This document shows, piece after piece, positions 1-5,890 of a DNA stretch of 31,349 nt. Source of the DNA: a virus; IMG/VR virus record IMGVR_UViG_3300017613_002652, positions 1-31,349 of that record; one strand, given 5' to 3'. The position numbers and the translations under genes are program-made. How positions within the stretch are numbered: position 1 is the first letter of the stretch; the number at the start of each line of letters is the position of its first letter. The notes beneath the pieces are model-generated. The model searched no databases and had not been told where the DNA came from. It was given only the letters and a program-made list of their open reading frames with translations.

Positions 1-47
1 TAGCTGAAAGAGAGAATCTGGATGTTGAATTTTTTTATAATGAATAA
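1..47 (+). CDS. 3' end of an unidentified upstream gene
   Basis: An open frame runs from the window edge to a TAA at 45-47 and encodes a tail ending LDVEFFYNE. Only about 14 residues are visible, so no function can be given. Being in the direction of all other genes and followed by a promoter, it is plausibly the true end of the preceding gene, but so short an open frame could be chance. Confidence 0.35.
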   Translation, partial: AERENLDVEFFYNE

Positions 48-100
48 ACAAAATCAATAGAGGAATTAGAATAAACTTTGACACAAAAAATAAATTTATC

Positions 101-125
101 TTTTTTGGAGAAAATATATTATAAT
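101..125 (+). promoter_or_regulatory. promoter, T-box plus TATAAT
   Basis: A run of six T (101-106) lies 13 nt upstream of TATAAT at 120-125, embedded in TATATTATAAT. This resembles the T5A5 plus TATAAT arrangement seen before other units in this window. A TTGACA at 78-83 is too far upstream to be its -35 element. It would drive the ParB-domain gene starting at 176, leaving a leader of about 45 nt. Confidence 0.55.
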
Positions 126-144
126 TAATCTAATAGAAACTTTA

Positions 145-169
145 TTAACCATTTAACAGAAAGGAGAAA
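145..169 (+). promoter_or_regulatory. repeated leader/RBS cassette, copy 1
   Basis: This 25-nt stretch, reading TTAACCATTTAACAG then AAAGGAGAAA, contains the Shine-Dalgarno of the gene at 176. It is identical over 25 nt to 8222-8246 and nearly identical to 7676-7699. An RBS alone needs only about 6-8 conserved nt, so the upstream identity suggests a copied cassette or a binding site. Confidence 0.6.
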
Positions 170-175
170 CAAAAG

Positions 176-1207
176 ATGAAAATCAAAGTCAGCGATTTAA
201 AACCAAACCCTTATAGGAATCTTGAAAAGTATAAGATAGATCCATATAAGGTAGATGCCTTAGTCATCTCAATAAAGGAAACATCATTCTGGGATAATAT
301 TTTAGCAAGACCATGGAATGATTTTTACCAACTTGCCTATGGTCACCATCGTCTATTGGCAATACAAAAGGTTGGACTAAAAACTATTGATGTGCCCATC
401 AGAGAATTAGACGATGCTACAATGATTCAAATTATGGCCAATGAAAACATGGAACAATGGGGATCTAATCCTACTGTAATAAAAGAATCGGTTAGAGTGG
501 CAAAAAAGTTTTTAGATAGGGAGTTAACAAAATACAATACAATCGAGAAGATGAGAAAGTCACATCTAATAAAACTATTAGATGTGAAACGAGAGCAAGA
601 ATATCAAAAGTTGAGAACAGTAGGTTCTGGCCAAACTACAATTCTAAAGTTTTTAGGTGGGAATTGGAAACAACATATGATACAAGAAGCACTCGTCCAA
701 CTAAGAGAATCAAAAGAAATGCAAGAGGCTGAAGAGGTTTTTGAAACCCAATCAGAAGCACAAGAATTTAGGAAAACAATCAAAAAACTTGAAGAGAAGG
801 AGAAAATAAGAATCCCAGAAAAGAAAAAGAAAGAAGTTGCAAAACAAGTCGCACAAACTCGAAAGGAGACAAAAGGTAAAAAGAAGAAGGGAGAAAAAAC
901 CGACAGGCATGATTATCGCAGAGATATCAAAGTTGAAACGAGAATGGCGGTAGAAGGAATTTCCGAGAAAGAGGCTAAACTAAAAGATATAGAATTAGAG
1001 TTCAAACGATTTGATGAGCGTGTAAGATCTGCTTATATAGGTTCAAGGGATCTTAATATTATTTTAGCAGAATTGGAGATAGAGAAACTTGAAGGTTTGA
1101 GAGCGTTATTCACATTAGATAATGTTTCTGATTTACTAAGAGAACTAAAGAAAACACTAACATTTTTCGGCTACGATTACAAAAACTTACAAATAGGAGG
1201 AAAATAA
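176..1207 (+). CDS. ParB/Srx-fold domain protein
   Basis: The N-terminal ~110 residues look like a ParB-type domain: an opening VSDLKPNPYRN, then AYGHHRLLAIQKVG (residues ~54-67) matching the ParB G-x-H-R nucleotide/DNA-binding box, then ANENMEQW, as in the ParB N-E-N motif. The middle (residues ~190-250) is a highly charged Lys/Glu-rich, probably coiled-coil stretch. The last ~40 residues (LEGLRALFTLDN to FFGYD) resemble the C-terminus of the protein at 8697-9476. ParB domains in phages bind DNA or act as CTPases or nucleases; which applies here is unknown. ATG follows AAAGGAG with 9-10 nt spacing. It is followed after 2 nt by the gene at 1210, suggesting that the two act together. Confidence 0.75.
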   Translation: MKIKVSDLKPNPYRNLEKYKIDPYKVDALVISIKETSFWDNILARPWNDFYQLAYGHHRLLAIQKVGLKTIDVPIRELDDATMIQIMANENMEQWGSNPTVIKESVRVAKKFLDRELTKYNTIEKMRKSHLIKLLDVKREQEYQKLRTVGSGQTTILKFLGGNWKQHMIQEALVQLRESKEMQEAEEVFETQSEAQEFRKTIKKLEEKEKIRIPEKKKKEVAKQVAQTRKETKGKKKKGEKTDRHDYRRDIKVETRMAVEGISEKEAKLKDIELEFKRFDERVRSAYIGSRDLNIILAELEIEKLEGLRALFTLDNVSDLLRELKKTLTFFGYDYKNLQIGGK

Positions 1208-1209
1208 AA

Positions 1210-1782
1210 ATGGATTTTTTAATTAAAAACGGAGATGAAGACTACGAAAAAAGAATAATCGATGTCGCAGAAAAGCTTCATAAAATAGCAGATAAACTTA
1301 GAAAAGAAGGTGAACATGATATCATTATAACTTGGGAAGATTTTACAGATAATTATATGAAAGCTGGCCCCTATAATGACAATTTACAAGAGAGACTTTG
1401 GAAAGAAAAAAGGTCAAATATGTGGAAAGATGATATCAATGACAAACTCTGTGAATTAGGTTATCCAGAATGGTTATTTAATGAACCGCGAAAAGGGATC
1501 AAACTAAGATTAGATGTCAATGCAGTAAGAAAAATGCAAATTGCAGCAATCAAGAAAACATGTAGCATTAATAACAGAAAAAAAGAGTTATTAGAAAAAT
1601 TTGCAGAATCTTTCTCTTCAGGACTTAAAAAACAAATTTTAGCTATGGCCAGTCAACTTGATAACCAAATAACTTATCTCGCTGGACAAATAACTTTAGA
1701 TCCTAAATTGCCAAAAAGAACAAAAAAAGAATTGTTAGGCGAAATCGAAAGATTTATACCAAAAGATAAATTAGAAGAATAA
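1210..1782 (+). CDS. hypothetical partner of the ParB-domain protein
   Basis: Not recognised. A 190-residue soluble, charged protein without signal peptide or membrane segment; translation starts behind an AGGAGG site that lies inside the end of the preceding gene. The C-terminal ~30 residues (LPKRTKKELL region, ending in an acidic/basic tail) line up with the C-terminus of the protein at 9473-10069 (MPRDLKNDLL). That second protein also directly follows a gene sharing the ParB-protein tail. The repeated pairing suggests two distantly related two-gene units whose products interact; this is inference from short sequence similarity and gene order. Confidence 0.75.
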   Translation: MDFLIKNGDEDYEKRIIDVAEKLHKIADKLRKEGEHDIIITWEDFTDNYMKAGPYNDNLQERLWKEKRSNMWKDDINDKLCELGYPEWLFNEPRKGIKLRLDVNAVRKMQIAAIKKTCSINNRKKELLEKFAESFSSGLKKQILAMASQLDNQITYLAGQITLDPKLPKRTKKELLGEIERFIPKDKLEE

Positions 1783-1790
1783 TAAATACT

Positions 1791-1825
1791 CTCTGCCTAA
1801 AATGAGATAGGGCAGGGATATTTAT
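1791..1825 (+). terminator. candidate terminator hairpin
   Basis: CTCTGCC (1791-1797) can pair with GGCAGGG (1811-1817), 7 bp including one G-U, around a 13-nt loop, followed by ATATTTATA rather than a clean T run. It lies 9 nt after the stop of the gene at 1210. A weak intrinsic terminator or processing hairpin. Confidence 0.35.
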
Positions 1826-1862
1826 AAAACCCTATACAATTAGCATTCAAAATAAATAAACA

Positions 1863-1883
1863 TCGAGTCACGGCAGTGTCTCG
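1863..1883 (+). promoter_or_regulatory. GGCR-loop hairpin in 5' leader, copy 1
   Basis: CGAG (1864-1867) pairs with CTCG (1880-1883); after a T-T mismatch CAC (1869-1871) pairs with GTG (1876-1878) around a GGCA loop. The same hairpin recurs at 29993-30012 with changed but still pairable outer bases, and a 19-of-21 match occurs inside the primase gene at 10398-10418. Its position about 35 nt before the start of the gene at 1918 would suit a translational or transcriptional operator. Confidence 0.5.
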
Positions 1884-1917
1884 CAAGTCTGACAGCATAT
1901 TTAAAGGATAATTAAAC

Positions 1918-2142
1918 ATGGAATATACATATTCAAAACTCAACAAAATAAGAAAGCCAAAAAAGGTAGAAAAATTGCCTTCAAATGGAACTTGGGTACC
2001 ATTATCAATTGCTGCCCATATTAAAAATCATCCAAATGGAATGATGATCCGATGGCAATATCTTAATGGCGAAATTCAATGTATTAAGTTCCCAGTAGGA
2101 CCACTTTTGGTGAATTTAGATGATATTAAATCAAACCATTAA
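1918..2142 (+). CDS. small protein, possible excisionase-like HTH
   Basis: A 74-residue protein. From residue ~30 the pattern LSIAAHIK, then IRWQYLNGEI, then PVGPLLVNLDDI is reminiscent of the HTH_17/AlpA-excisionase type winged helix, where a helical pair is followed by a G-x-I turn and a short beta hairpin ending in a D-D/E-I/L motif. The N-terminus is basic (KLNKIRKPKKVEK). This assignment is by eye and weak. The ATG lies behind AAAGGATAATTAAAC, a fair but imperfect Shine-Dalgarno. It stands alone between a structured leader and a long gene-free region, which would suit a regulator. Confidence 0.55.
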   Translation: MEYTYSKLNKIRKPKKVEKLPSNGTWVPLSIAAHIKNHPNGMMIRWQYLNGEIQCIKFPVGPLLVNLDDIKSNH

Positions 2143-2204
2143 TTATTAGTTATCTTATTGAAATCATTAAATAATTAGACCGTGGCCGGATTGTAAAAAA
2201 ACTC

Positions 2205-2280
2205 TAACTCATTGATATTATTATATAAAAAATATTACCTAAAAAACTTAACTTATTGATATTATTATATAAAAAATATT
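2205..2280 (+). repeat. AT-rich tandem duplication
   Basis: Two 32-nt copies (2205-2236 and 2249-2280) differ at one position (CATTGATATT against TATTGATATT) and are separated by 12 nt, giving a 44-nt period. Both consist almost only of A and T with a TATTATATAA core. They lie in the gene-free stretch 2143-2691. Possible roles are a DNA-unwinding region or duplicated protein-binding sites; no function is evident. Confidence 0.75.
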
Positions 2281-2402
2281 CTCTCCAAAATCTATCTTTT
2301 CTCACTCATATCATTATGCAATAAAAAACAAAAAAAATAAAAATAATTATACAATGATTCCAACTATTTACAAAGAAAATGAAAATAAATTTAAAAAAAG
2401 GC

Positions 2403-2431
2403 TTGATTTCCTATTATAATTTTTTTATAAT
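2403..2431 (+). promoter_or_regulatory. strong sigma70-type promoter
   Basis: TTGATT (2403-2408), a 17-nt spacer and a perfect TATAAT (2426-2431). Transcription would start near 2438 and run through the structured leader into the battery of small genes from 2692. No clear terminator is seen before 6259, so this may be the early promoter for that whole block. Confidence 0.7.
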
Positions 2432-2494
2432 AAAGACAAATGGAAATTAAATATAAAAAAATAAATAAAAAACAAGGAGAACAGAATAATCCTA

Positions 2495-2660
2495 TGAACA
2501 ACTTAATACTGAGTTCGGTCAAGGAAACCGGAAGGTTGGGCAGCTAATCCTGGACGGGGTGGATTGCGAGACAGCCGGTGAGACTTTAGGAACAAAGGAA
2601 GATTAGCAACCTTCCTTATCAAGTTCATCAGATAACCTGGTGGATTTGTCAGTGAGGTTG
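2495..2660 (+). ncRNA. structured leader RNA of unknown class
   Basis: This stretch is visibly richer in G and C than its surroundings. A long stem forms from GGAAGGTT (2530-2537) with AACCTTCC (2608-2615) and GCTAATC (2543-2549) with GATTAGC (2601-2607), 15 perfect base pairs interrupted by one 5-nt bulge (GGGCA). Inside it CTGG (2550-2553) can pair with CCGG (2575-2578). Flanking helices are possible: CGGT/ACCG (2516-2519/2527-2530, competing at its last base), TGAAC/GTTCA (2495-2499/2623-2627) and AACCT/AGGTT (2634-2638/2655-2659). I do not recognise it as a known riboswitch, group I intron or tmRNA. It ends about 30 nt before the first small gene. Confidence 0.65.
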
Positions 2661-2691
2661 CAGTTAACATTTTATACAAAGGAGAAAGACA

Positions 2692-2877
2692 ATGAAACTA
2701 AAAGGATTAGTAAATGTTCAAGACATTAAAGTTGGCGATAAGGATTATGTGTATGGCGTGGTTGAAAAGATTCGTGAAACAAAGCTTTATCGGTTCATTA
2801 CTTTTTATAATGGAGCGGCAGGTCAGATTAGATCAGAAAAACGTTTTAGCAAATACCAAACAATTTATGTTCCATAA
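2692..2877 (+). CDS. small hypothetical protein
   Basis: Sixty-one residues starting at an ATG directly behind AAAGGAGAAAGACA, the standard RBS of this block. The sequence (DIKVGDKDYVYGVVEKI, then TFYNGAAGQIRSEKRF) suggests a compact beta-rich fold with no cysteines, membrane segment or signal peptide. Not recognised. First gene behind the strong promoter at 2403 and the structured leader, hence probably expressed early and highly. An overlapping frame in the same region lacks a Shine-Dalgarno and is rejected. Confidence 0.75.
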   Translation: MKLKGLVNVQDIKVGDKDYVYGVVEKIRETKLYRFITFYNGAAGQIRSEKRFSKYQTIYVP

Positions 2878-2895
2878 TGAAAGGAGAAAAGGAAA

Positions 2896-3078
2896 ATGAG
2901 AAAAGAAGCAAAACAAGAATTAATGAGATCAATTCAAAATGCAATTCACGAAATACAGGATGCAAGACACATTCATTATAAGGAAGCAGATTATCAAAAT
3001 AATTATGATGATTATGCAGCACTTAAAGAGACGGCATATGTATTAACAAGAATAGGCGAACGGGTAGCAAAAAGTTAA
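2896..3078 (+). CDS. small helical hypothetical protein
   Basis: Sixty residues, predicted almost wholly helical from its Lys/Glu/Ala/His-rich composition (EAKQELMRSIQNAIHEIQDA, then ALKETAYVLTRIGERV). No motif recognised. The start follows GAAAGGAGAAAAGGAAA and lies 19 nt after the preceding stop codon. Small helical proteins like this are typical of early phage host-takeover regions, but nothing in the sequence shows its target. Confidence 0.75.
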   Translation: MRKEAKQELMRSIQNAIHEIQDARHIHYKEADYQNNYDDYAALKETAYVLTRIGERVAKS

Positions 3079-3103
3079 TCTATTTCAGAAAAGGAGAAAG
3101 AAA

Positions 3104-3403
3104 ATGGGAGCATGTTTTGAAACAATGGTTATTAGAACAAAAAGTGAAAAATTGTTGAAATCTAAATTCAGAAAAATTCAAAAGCAGTGTAGGATTGAAT
3201 ACGGAACAAATCCTTACAATGGAACATGGTCAACAGTCGAGGAAATAAAAGTTATAAGTGATCCAATGTCAGATAAAAAATGGACAAAAAAGAAAATAAG
3301 AATGATCGAAGACTATTTATGTGAAAAAGCTCAAAAATGGGATTACGCCGTAGCGGTCAAAGCCAAAAATTATTACATAGTGGGTGGTTGGTTAGCAATG
3401 TGA
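3104..3403 (+). CDS. hypothetical protein, YYIVGGWLA type
   Basis: Ninety-nine residues with MGACFETMVI at the start, a central EYGTNPYNGTWSTVEEIKV block and the ending YAVAVKAKNYYIVGGWLAM. I have the impression of a widespread small phage family with this N-terminal GA-C-E pattern and C-terminal YY-V-GGW signature, of unknown function; that is recollection and not a search. RBS AAAAGGAGAAAGAA. Mixed beta/helix composition, no membrane segment. Confidence 0.75.
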   Translation: MGACFETMVIRTKSEKLLKSKFRKIQKQCRIEYGTNPYNGTWSTVEEIKVISDPMSDKKWTKKKIRMIEDYLCEKAQKWDYAVAVKAKNYYIVGGWLAM

Positions 3404-3427
3404 ACTTTTTAGAAAAGGAGAAAGACG

Positions 3428-3700
3428 ATGACATTAGGAGAGCTAAAAGAAATGATTAGGGATCTGGAAAGGATGTATCCAGAATATGATGTTAATGAAA
3501 TGGATTTGTATACTGAATACGATTATGGCGATCATTCACATACCAGAGCACTTGTGGTGCCAACTTACATTGATATCTGCAAGCCGCACCAAACCGCATA
3601 TAGTGATAGTGGATTAGCAATCGGTCGTAGAGATGATGAAGATGATTATGATGAGAATGAGGAAATTAGAGTAGTTGTATTAAAGAGCAATCGTAGATAA
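3428..3700 (+). CDS. acidic small hypothetical protein
   Basis: Ninety residues, strongly acidic in the C-terminal third (DDEDDYDENEE). The N-terminus, MTLGELKEMIRDLERMYPEYDV, resembles small phage proteins that open with a TVKELKE-type helix and continue with a Tyr/Asp segment (EYDYGDHSHTRA). Function unknown; the acidic tract could mimic nucleic acid, which is speculation. RBS AAAAGGAGAAAGACG immediately upstream. Confidence 0.75.
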   Translation: MTLGELKEMIRDLERMYPEYDVNEMDLYTEYDYGDHSHTRALVVPTYIDICKPHQTAYSDSGLAIGRRDDEDDYDENEEIRVVVLKSNRR

Positions 3701-3736
3701 AAATACTTTTAGTAAAAATTTGAAAGGAGAAAGAAA

Positions 3737-4039
3737 ATGGAGAAAAAAGAAATGAGAAAAGAGTGGTTACAAGATAGTGCTCGTAATGATGGAGAAAGCT
3801 ATTTTAATAATGTGATTTATTCATTAAAAAGCACCATTAAGGAAGTTGAGAGAAACAGGAATCATTGGAGAGAAGCAATCGATAATGGAAAGTATCCATC
3901 CGGTGAGCCACTTGGCAATGACCTTAAAGTTAATCATGTTGTATGGAACGCTAATCATGTTCAACAGTTAAATCTATACCATGAGCAAGCAACAAGAGTC
4001 ACTGCCAGATTAGCTCGGGCTTATAAAGTCGATGTTTAA
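3737..4039 (+). CDS. small hypothetical protein
   Basis: One hundred residues, hydrophilic and mostly helical, with many Asn and Arg (NDGESYFNNVIYSLKSTIKEV, here cut short: NVIYSLKSTIKEVERNRN). No known motif. RBS AAAGGAGAAAGAAA. Its stop codon at 4037-4039 lies at the 5' edge of the hammerhead-like RNA, so cleavage of that ribozyme would leave this gene with a defined 3' end about 30 nt after its stop. Confidence 0.75.
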   Translation: MEKKEMRKEWLQDSARNDGESYFNNVIYSLKSTIKEVERNRNHWREAIDNGKYPSGEPLGNDLKVNHVVWNANHVQQLNLYHEQATRVTARLARAYKVDV

Positions 4040-4110
4040 TAGCTGAAACGCTCCCGCAAGGGAGTGTTCATATGGATTGGTCACCATATGCTGATGAGGC
4101 AGACCAAAAC
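4034..4110 (+). ncRNA. type II hammerhead ribozyme candidate
   Basis: All core elements occur in the order and spacing of a hammerhead with an open stem II. GAAA (4045-4048) opens stem III, 4048-4055 with 4060-4067 (8 bp, one G-U, GCAA tetraloop). U17 at 4068 is the cleavage nucleotide (GUU site). Stem I is 4069-4075 with 4084-4090, 7 perfect bp. CTGATGA (4091-4097) completes the core. Stem II is short: GCT (4042-4044) with GGC (4098-4100), extendable by GTTT (4034-4037) with AAAC (4107-4110). Loop I TTGGTC (4077-4082) is fully complementary to GACCAA (4102-4107), a possible tertiary pseudoknot. Weak points are the G-U pair at 10.1/11.1 and GUU instead of GUC. Confidence 0.75.
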
Positions 4111-4138
4111 CTTTTAACCCCAGTAAAAGGAGAATAAA

Positions 4139-4303
4139 ATGGCAAAAGCAAGAGCAGTAAGTATTCAGATGTTGATGTGGACAAGGCACAATGGCAACGC
4201 ACTTCATATTTATTGTCGTTTAGTCGATTTTGGATTTTCAAAAAAATGGGCTGCAAGATTAGCAAAAGGTTATGAGTTTTTAACCAAAAACATTTTATAC
4301 TAA
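4139..4303 (+). CDS. small basic hypothetical protein
   Basis: Fifty-four residues (MAKARAVSIQMLMWTRHNGN, later FSKKWAARLAKGYEFLTKN), basic and short. ATG at 4139 follows AAAAGGAGAATAAA. It begins 29 nt after the hammerhead-like RNA, so it would be the first gene on the 3' cleavage product. No motif recognised. The RBS and tight packing against the next gene (9 nt) support it as a real gene. Confidence 0.65.
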   Translation: MAKARAVSIQMLMWTRHNGNALHIYCRLVDFGFSKKWAARLAKGYEFLTKNILY

Positions 4304-4312
4304 AGGAGAAAA

Positions 4313-4480
4313 ATGAGAGCGATTGATATCAAACCCAGGAAAAAATACTTATGGAAAGGCAAAACGGTGATGATAACAAGAATCATTGATCCTGGTTTCA
4401 AGGCCGTCTGTGAGCAAAAGACAATCATTGTTTACGCCAAAGACTTAAACCCCATCAGAAAATTGAGGAGGAGAAAATGA
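4313..4480 (+). CDS. small basic beta-rich hypothetical protein
   Basis: Fifty-five residues, MRAIDIKPRKKYLWKGKTVM and then ITRIIDPGFKAVCEQKTIIV, ending in a basic RKLRRRK tail. The alternating pattern suggests a small beta barrel. RBS TAAAGGAGAAAA. Its stop overlaps the next start as ATGA (4477-4480), pointing to translational coupling. Function unknown. Confidence 0.7.
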   Translation: MRAIDIKPRKKYLWKGKTVMITRIIDPGFKAVCEQKTIIVYAKDLNPIRKLRRRK

Positions 4481-4866
4481 AAAGAACAAAAGAAGAAAAA
4501 CAAGAGTATTATAAACAGTTAAGACAACAATGGCAAAAGGCAAAAGAAACAGCTGATAAAGATGAAATACAAGCTATTATAGAGAATCATGGCCTTAATA
4601 TCTCAATTACAAGTTATGCTCTTATCGCAATGCAAATGGCAGAATTAGGGTTAGAAGGCACTCCGTATCTTGATGCTAAAACATACGATGGGTGGAAAGA
4701 AAATGGCTTTCAAGTTAAAAGAGGAGAGCATAGCCAAATCACCGGATTAACCTGGATCGATATTAACAATAAAAAGCAAGATGAAAACGAAGATGAAAAT
4801 TCAGGATATAAAATGCCGAAAGCCTATAACCTTTTTCATAGGACACAAGTCAAAGCAATAGAATAA
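4477..4866 (+). CDS. ArdC-like N-terminal domain protein
   Basis: A 129-residue protein. From residue ~60 it shows TYDGWKENGFQVKRGEHS, then an I-T-W-I strand and KMPKAYNLFHRTQVKAIE. This is the layout of the ArdC N-terminal ssDNA-binding domain: W-T-x-x-x-G-x-x-V-K-x-G-E followed by a Y-x-V-F-x-x-x-Q motif. The N-terminal 50 residues are helical. It lacks the C-terminal metallopeptidase of full-length ArdC, so it is a short stand-alone version. Such proteins bind ssDNA and some protect incoming DNA from restriction; an anti-defence role here is inference from family and early position. RBS AGGAGGAG. Confidence 0.6.
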   Translation: MKRTKEEKQEYYKQLRQQWQKAKETADKDEIQAIIENHGLNISITSYALIAMQMAELGLEGTPYLDAKTYDGWKENGFQVKRGEHSQITGLTWIDINNKKQDENEDENSGYKMPKAYNLFHRTQVKAIE

Positions 4867-4896
4867 AAGTAGATTTAAAACTAAAGGAGAAAGACA

Positions 4897-5220
4897 ATGG
4901 ATCTATATAAAGGAGTATTTAATTGGGCAGGGGAAAACTATACAATGTACACTCATGCTATTTCCTCTGATAAAGCTTTTTTTAACTTTATAAATCAACT
5001 AAGTAAGAAACTGTATTATATAGGAAATAAACGAATGATCAGTCAATATTTTAATGGATCAAAGGACAACTATTATTTAACAAAGGAGAAAGACAATGGA
5101 GATGGAGATAAAAAGCCAAAGGAAAATAAAAAAGCAGATGTTAAGGAGAAGACAGAGAGCACAAGCAAGGATGAAAAAAGCAATATGGGGGTGGGAGGAC
5201 AAACCCAACCTAAAAAATAA
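4897..5220 (+). CDS. hypothetical protein with low-complexity tail
   Basis: A 107-residue protein in two parts: residues 1-62 (MDLYKGVFNWAGENYTMYTH, then KAFFNFINQLSKKL) look like a folded alpha/beta domain; residues 63-107 are a Lys/Glu/Asp/Gly-rich tail. The tail coincides with a second perfect copy of the block's RBS (AAAGGAGAAAGACA at 5082-5095) followed by an ATG in another frame, which raises the possibility that an ancestral gene ended near 5080 and now reads through. RBS AAAGGAGAAAGACA at the true start. Confidence 0.65.
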   Translation: MDLYKGVFNWAGENYTMYTHAISSDKAFFNFINQLSKKLYYIGNKRMISQYFNGSKDNYYLTKEKDNGDGDKKPKENKKADVKEKTESTSKDEKSNMGVGGQTQPKK

Positions 5221-5263
5221 TGAAAGGAGAATAAGAAATGAAAATTGTATGCGCTTGGTGTAA
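5096..5263 (+). CDS. possible nested basic small gene
   Basis: An ATG at 5096, preceded by the same RBS used by neighbouring genes, opens a 55-residue frame (MEMEIKSQRKIKKQMLRRRQ, later KKAIWGWEDKPN) overlapping the tail of the gene at 4897 and the first 26 nt of the gene at 5238. It is very basic. The RBS identity favours translation; the double overlap and low complexity argue against it. Both readings of this region cannot be equally constrained, so one may be relic. Confidence 0.35.
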   Translation: MEMEIKSQRKIKKQMLRRRQRAQARMKKAIWGWEDKPNLKNNERRIRNENCMRLV

Positions 5264-5390
5264 AAAAGAACTTGGAGAAAAGGAGCCTTTAGATGATCCC
5301 CGCATAAGCCATGGGATATGTGAGGAGTGTAAACAGAAAATGCAACAAGAACTTAAACAATACGAAAAGGAGATAGACAATGACAATTGA
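5238..5390 (+). CDS. small zinc-ribbon protein
   Basis: Fifty residues, MKIVCAWCKKELGEKEPLDD and then SHGICEECKQKM, with two CxxC knuckles (C5/C8 and C28/C31) that would hold one zinc ion, followed by a charged helix. Single zinc-ribbon proteins of this length are common in phages and mobile elements; the role is unknown. ATG follows AAAGGAGAATAAGA. It overlaps the next gene by 11 nt. Confidence 0.75.
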   Translation: MKIVCAWCKKELGEKEPLDDPRISHGICEECKQKMQQELKQYEKEIDNDN

Positions 5391-5496
5391 AACCCTAAGA
5401 TGGATCTGGATCTTCACTTCACCTATTGCTATTCTTTTAATTTTGTTAGCAATAGGTAAAGTGTTAAAAATGATTTGGAAAGGAGAAACAGAATAA
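5380..5496 (+). CDS. 38-residue single-pass membrane protein
   Basis: The product is essentially one hydrophobic helix (WIWIFTSPIAILLILLAIGK) with short polar ends, so it should insert in the membrane. ATG at 5380 follows AAAAGGAGATAGACA, matching the block's RBS. It overlaps the preceding gene by 11 nt and shares one base with the next start (TAATG). Possible roles such as superinfection exclusion or a lysis accessory cannot be decided from the sequence. Confidence 0.65.
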   Translation: MTIETLRWIWIFTSPIAILLILLAIGKVLKMIWKGETE

Positions 5497-5663
5497 TGGC
5501 ATTAACAAATGATCAAAAAACCTTTATCAAATGCAAAGTCAAGACACTCGGAAACATTGAAAAGGTCAAGGAGTTTTATAAACGAAAAAGCTTAGTATGT
5601 GAATATGCATATCAATATGCAACTAAACTTTATAAAAGAAAAATTAAAAGGAGGGAAAAATGA
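5496..5663 (+). CDS. small basic protein, HTH-like
   Basis: Fifty-five residues: MALTNDQKTFIKCKVKTLGN, then EKVKEFYKRKSLVCEYAYQY. The spacing of a helix, a L-G-N/S turn, and a second helix followed by a Y-A-x-x-Y-A repeat looks like a short phage protein family with a helix-turn-helix character, seen by eye only. An upstream TTG in the same frame is possible, but the ATG at 5496 is correctly spaced from AAAGGAG. It overlaps the next gene by ATGA. Confidence 0.65.
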   Translation: MALTNDQKTFIKCKVKTLGNIEKVKEFYKRKSLVCEYAYQYATKLYKRKIKRREK

Positions 5664-5887
5664 ATGAGTTATTTTGCGTAGTATGCCAGCGGCAAGAATT
5701 TGCTATCTTGCCAAGTGGTAAAACGGTCAAAAAAACATCTGACGCTACCGACATCCTCTGTTCCATCTGCACTCAACATTGCACAGGACAAGGATTCCAA
5801 AAGCCACCATGGGGAGGAAAAGAAGAAATCCAACTAATATTAAAACAAAAATCAGAACGACAACTAAAGAAAAGAAATAGGAGGTAA
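5660..5887 (+). CDS. zinc-ribbon hypothetical protein
   Basis: Seventy-five residues with LFCVVC near the N-terminus (C6/C9) and CSICTQHC in the middle (C34/C37, C41), enough for one zinc ribbon. The C-terminal 25 residues are basic and Gln/Lys-rich, ending KKRNRR, likely nucleic-acid binding. RBS GGAGGGAAAA. Function not recognised. Confidence 0.7.
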   Translation: MNELFCVVCQRQEFAILPSGKTVKKTSDATDILCSICTQHCTGQGFQKPPWGGKEEIQLILKQKSERQLKKRNRR

Positions 5888-5890
5888 AAT

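Noticed and set aside
2494-2547. 17-codon frame MNNLILSSVKETGRLGS in the structured leader
   Set aside because: The Shine-Dalgarno is too distant and the frame runs through the best helix of the RNA; more likely non-coding, though a leader peptide is not excluded.
2480-2680. Group I intron or tmRNA
   Set aside because: No recognisable P7/P3 core pairing, no split gene around it, and no tRNA-like ends.
2714-2899. Overlapping 61-residue frame in the first small gene
   Set aside because: No RBS, and it overlaps the frame with the standard RBS almost completely.
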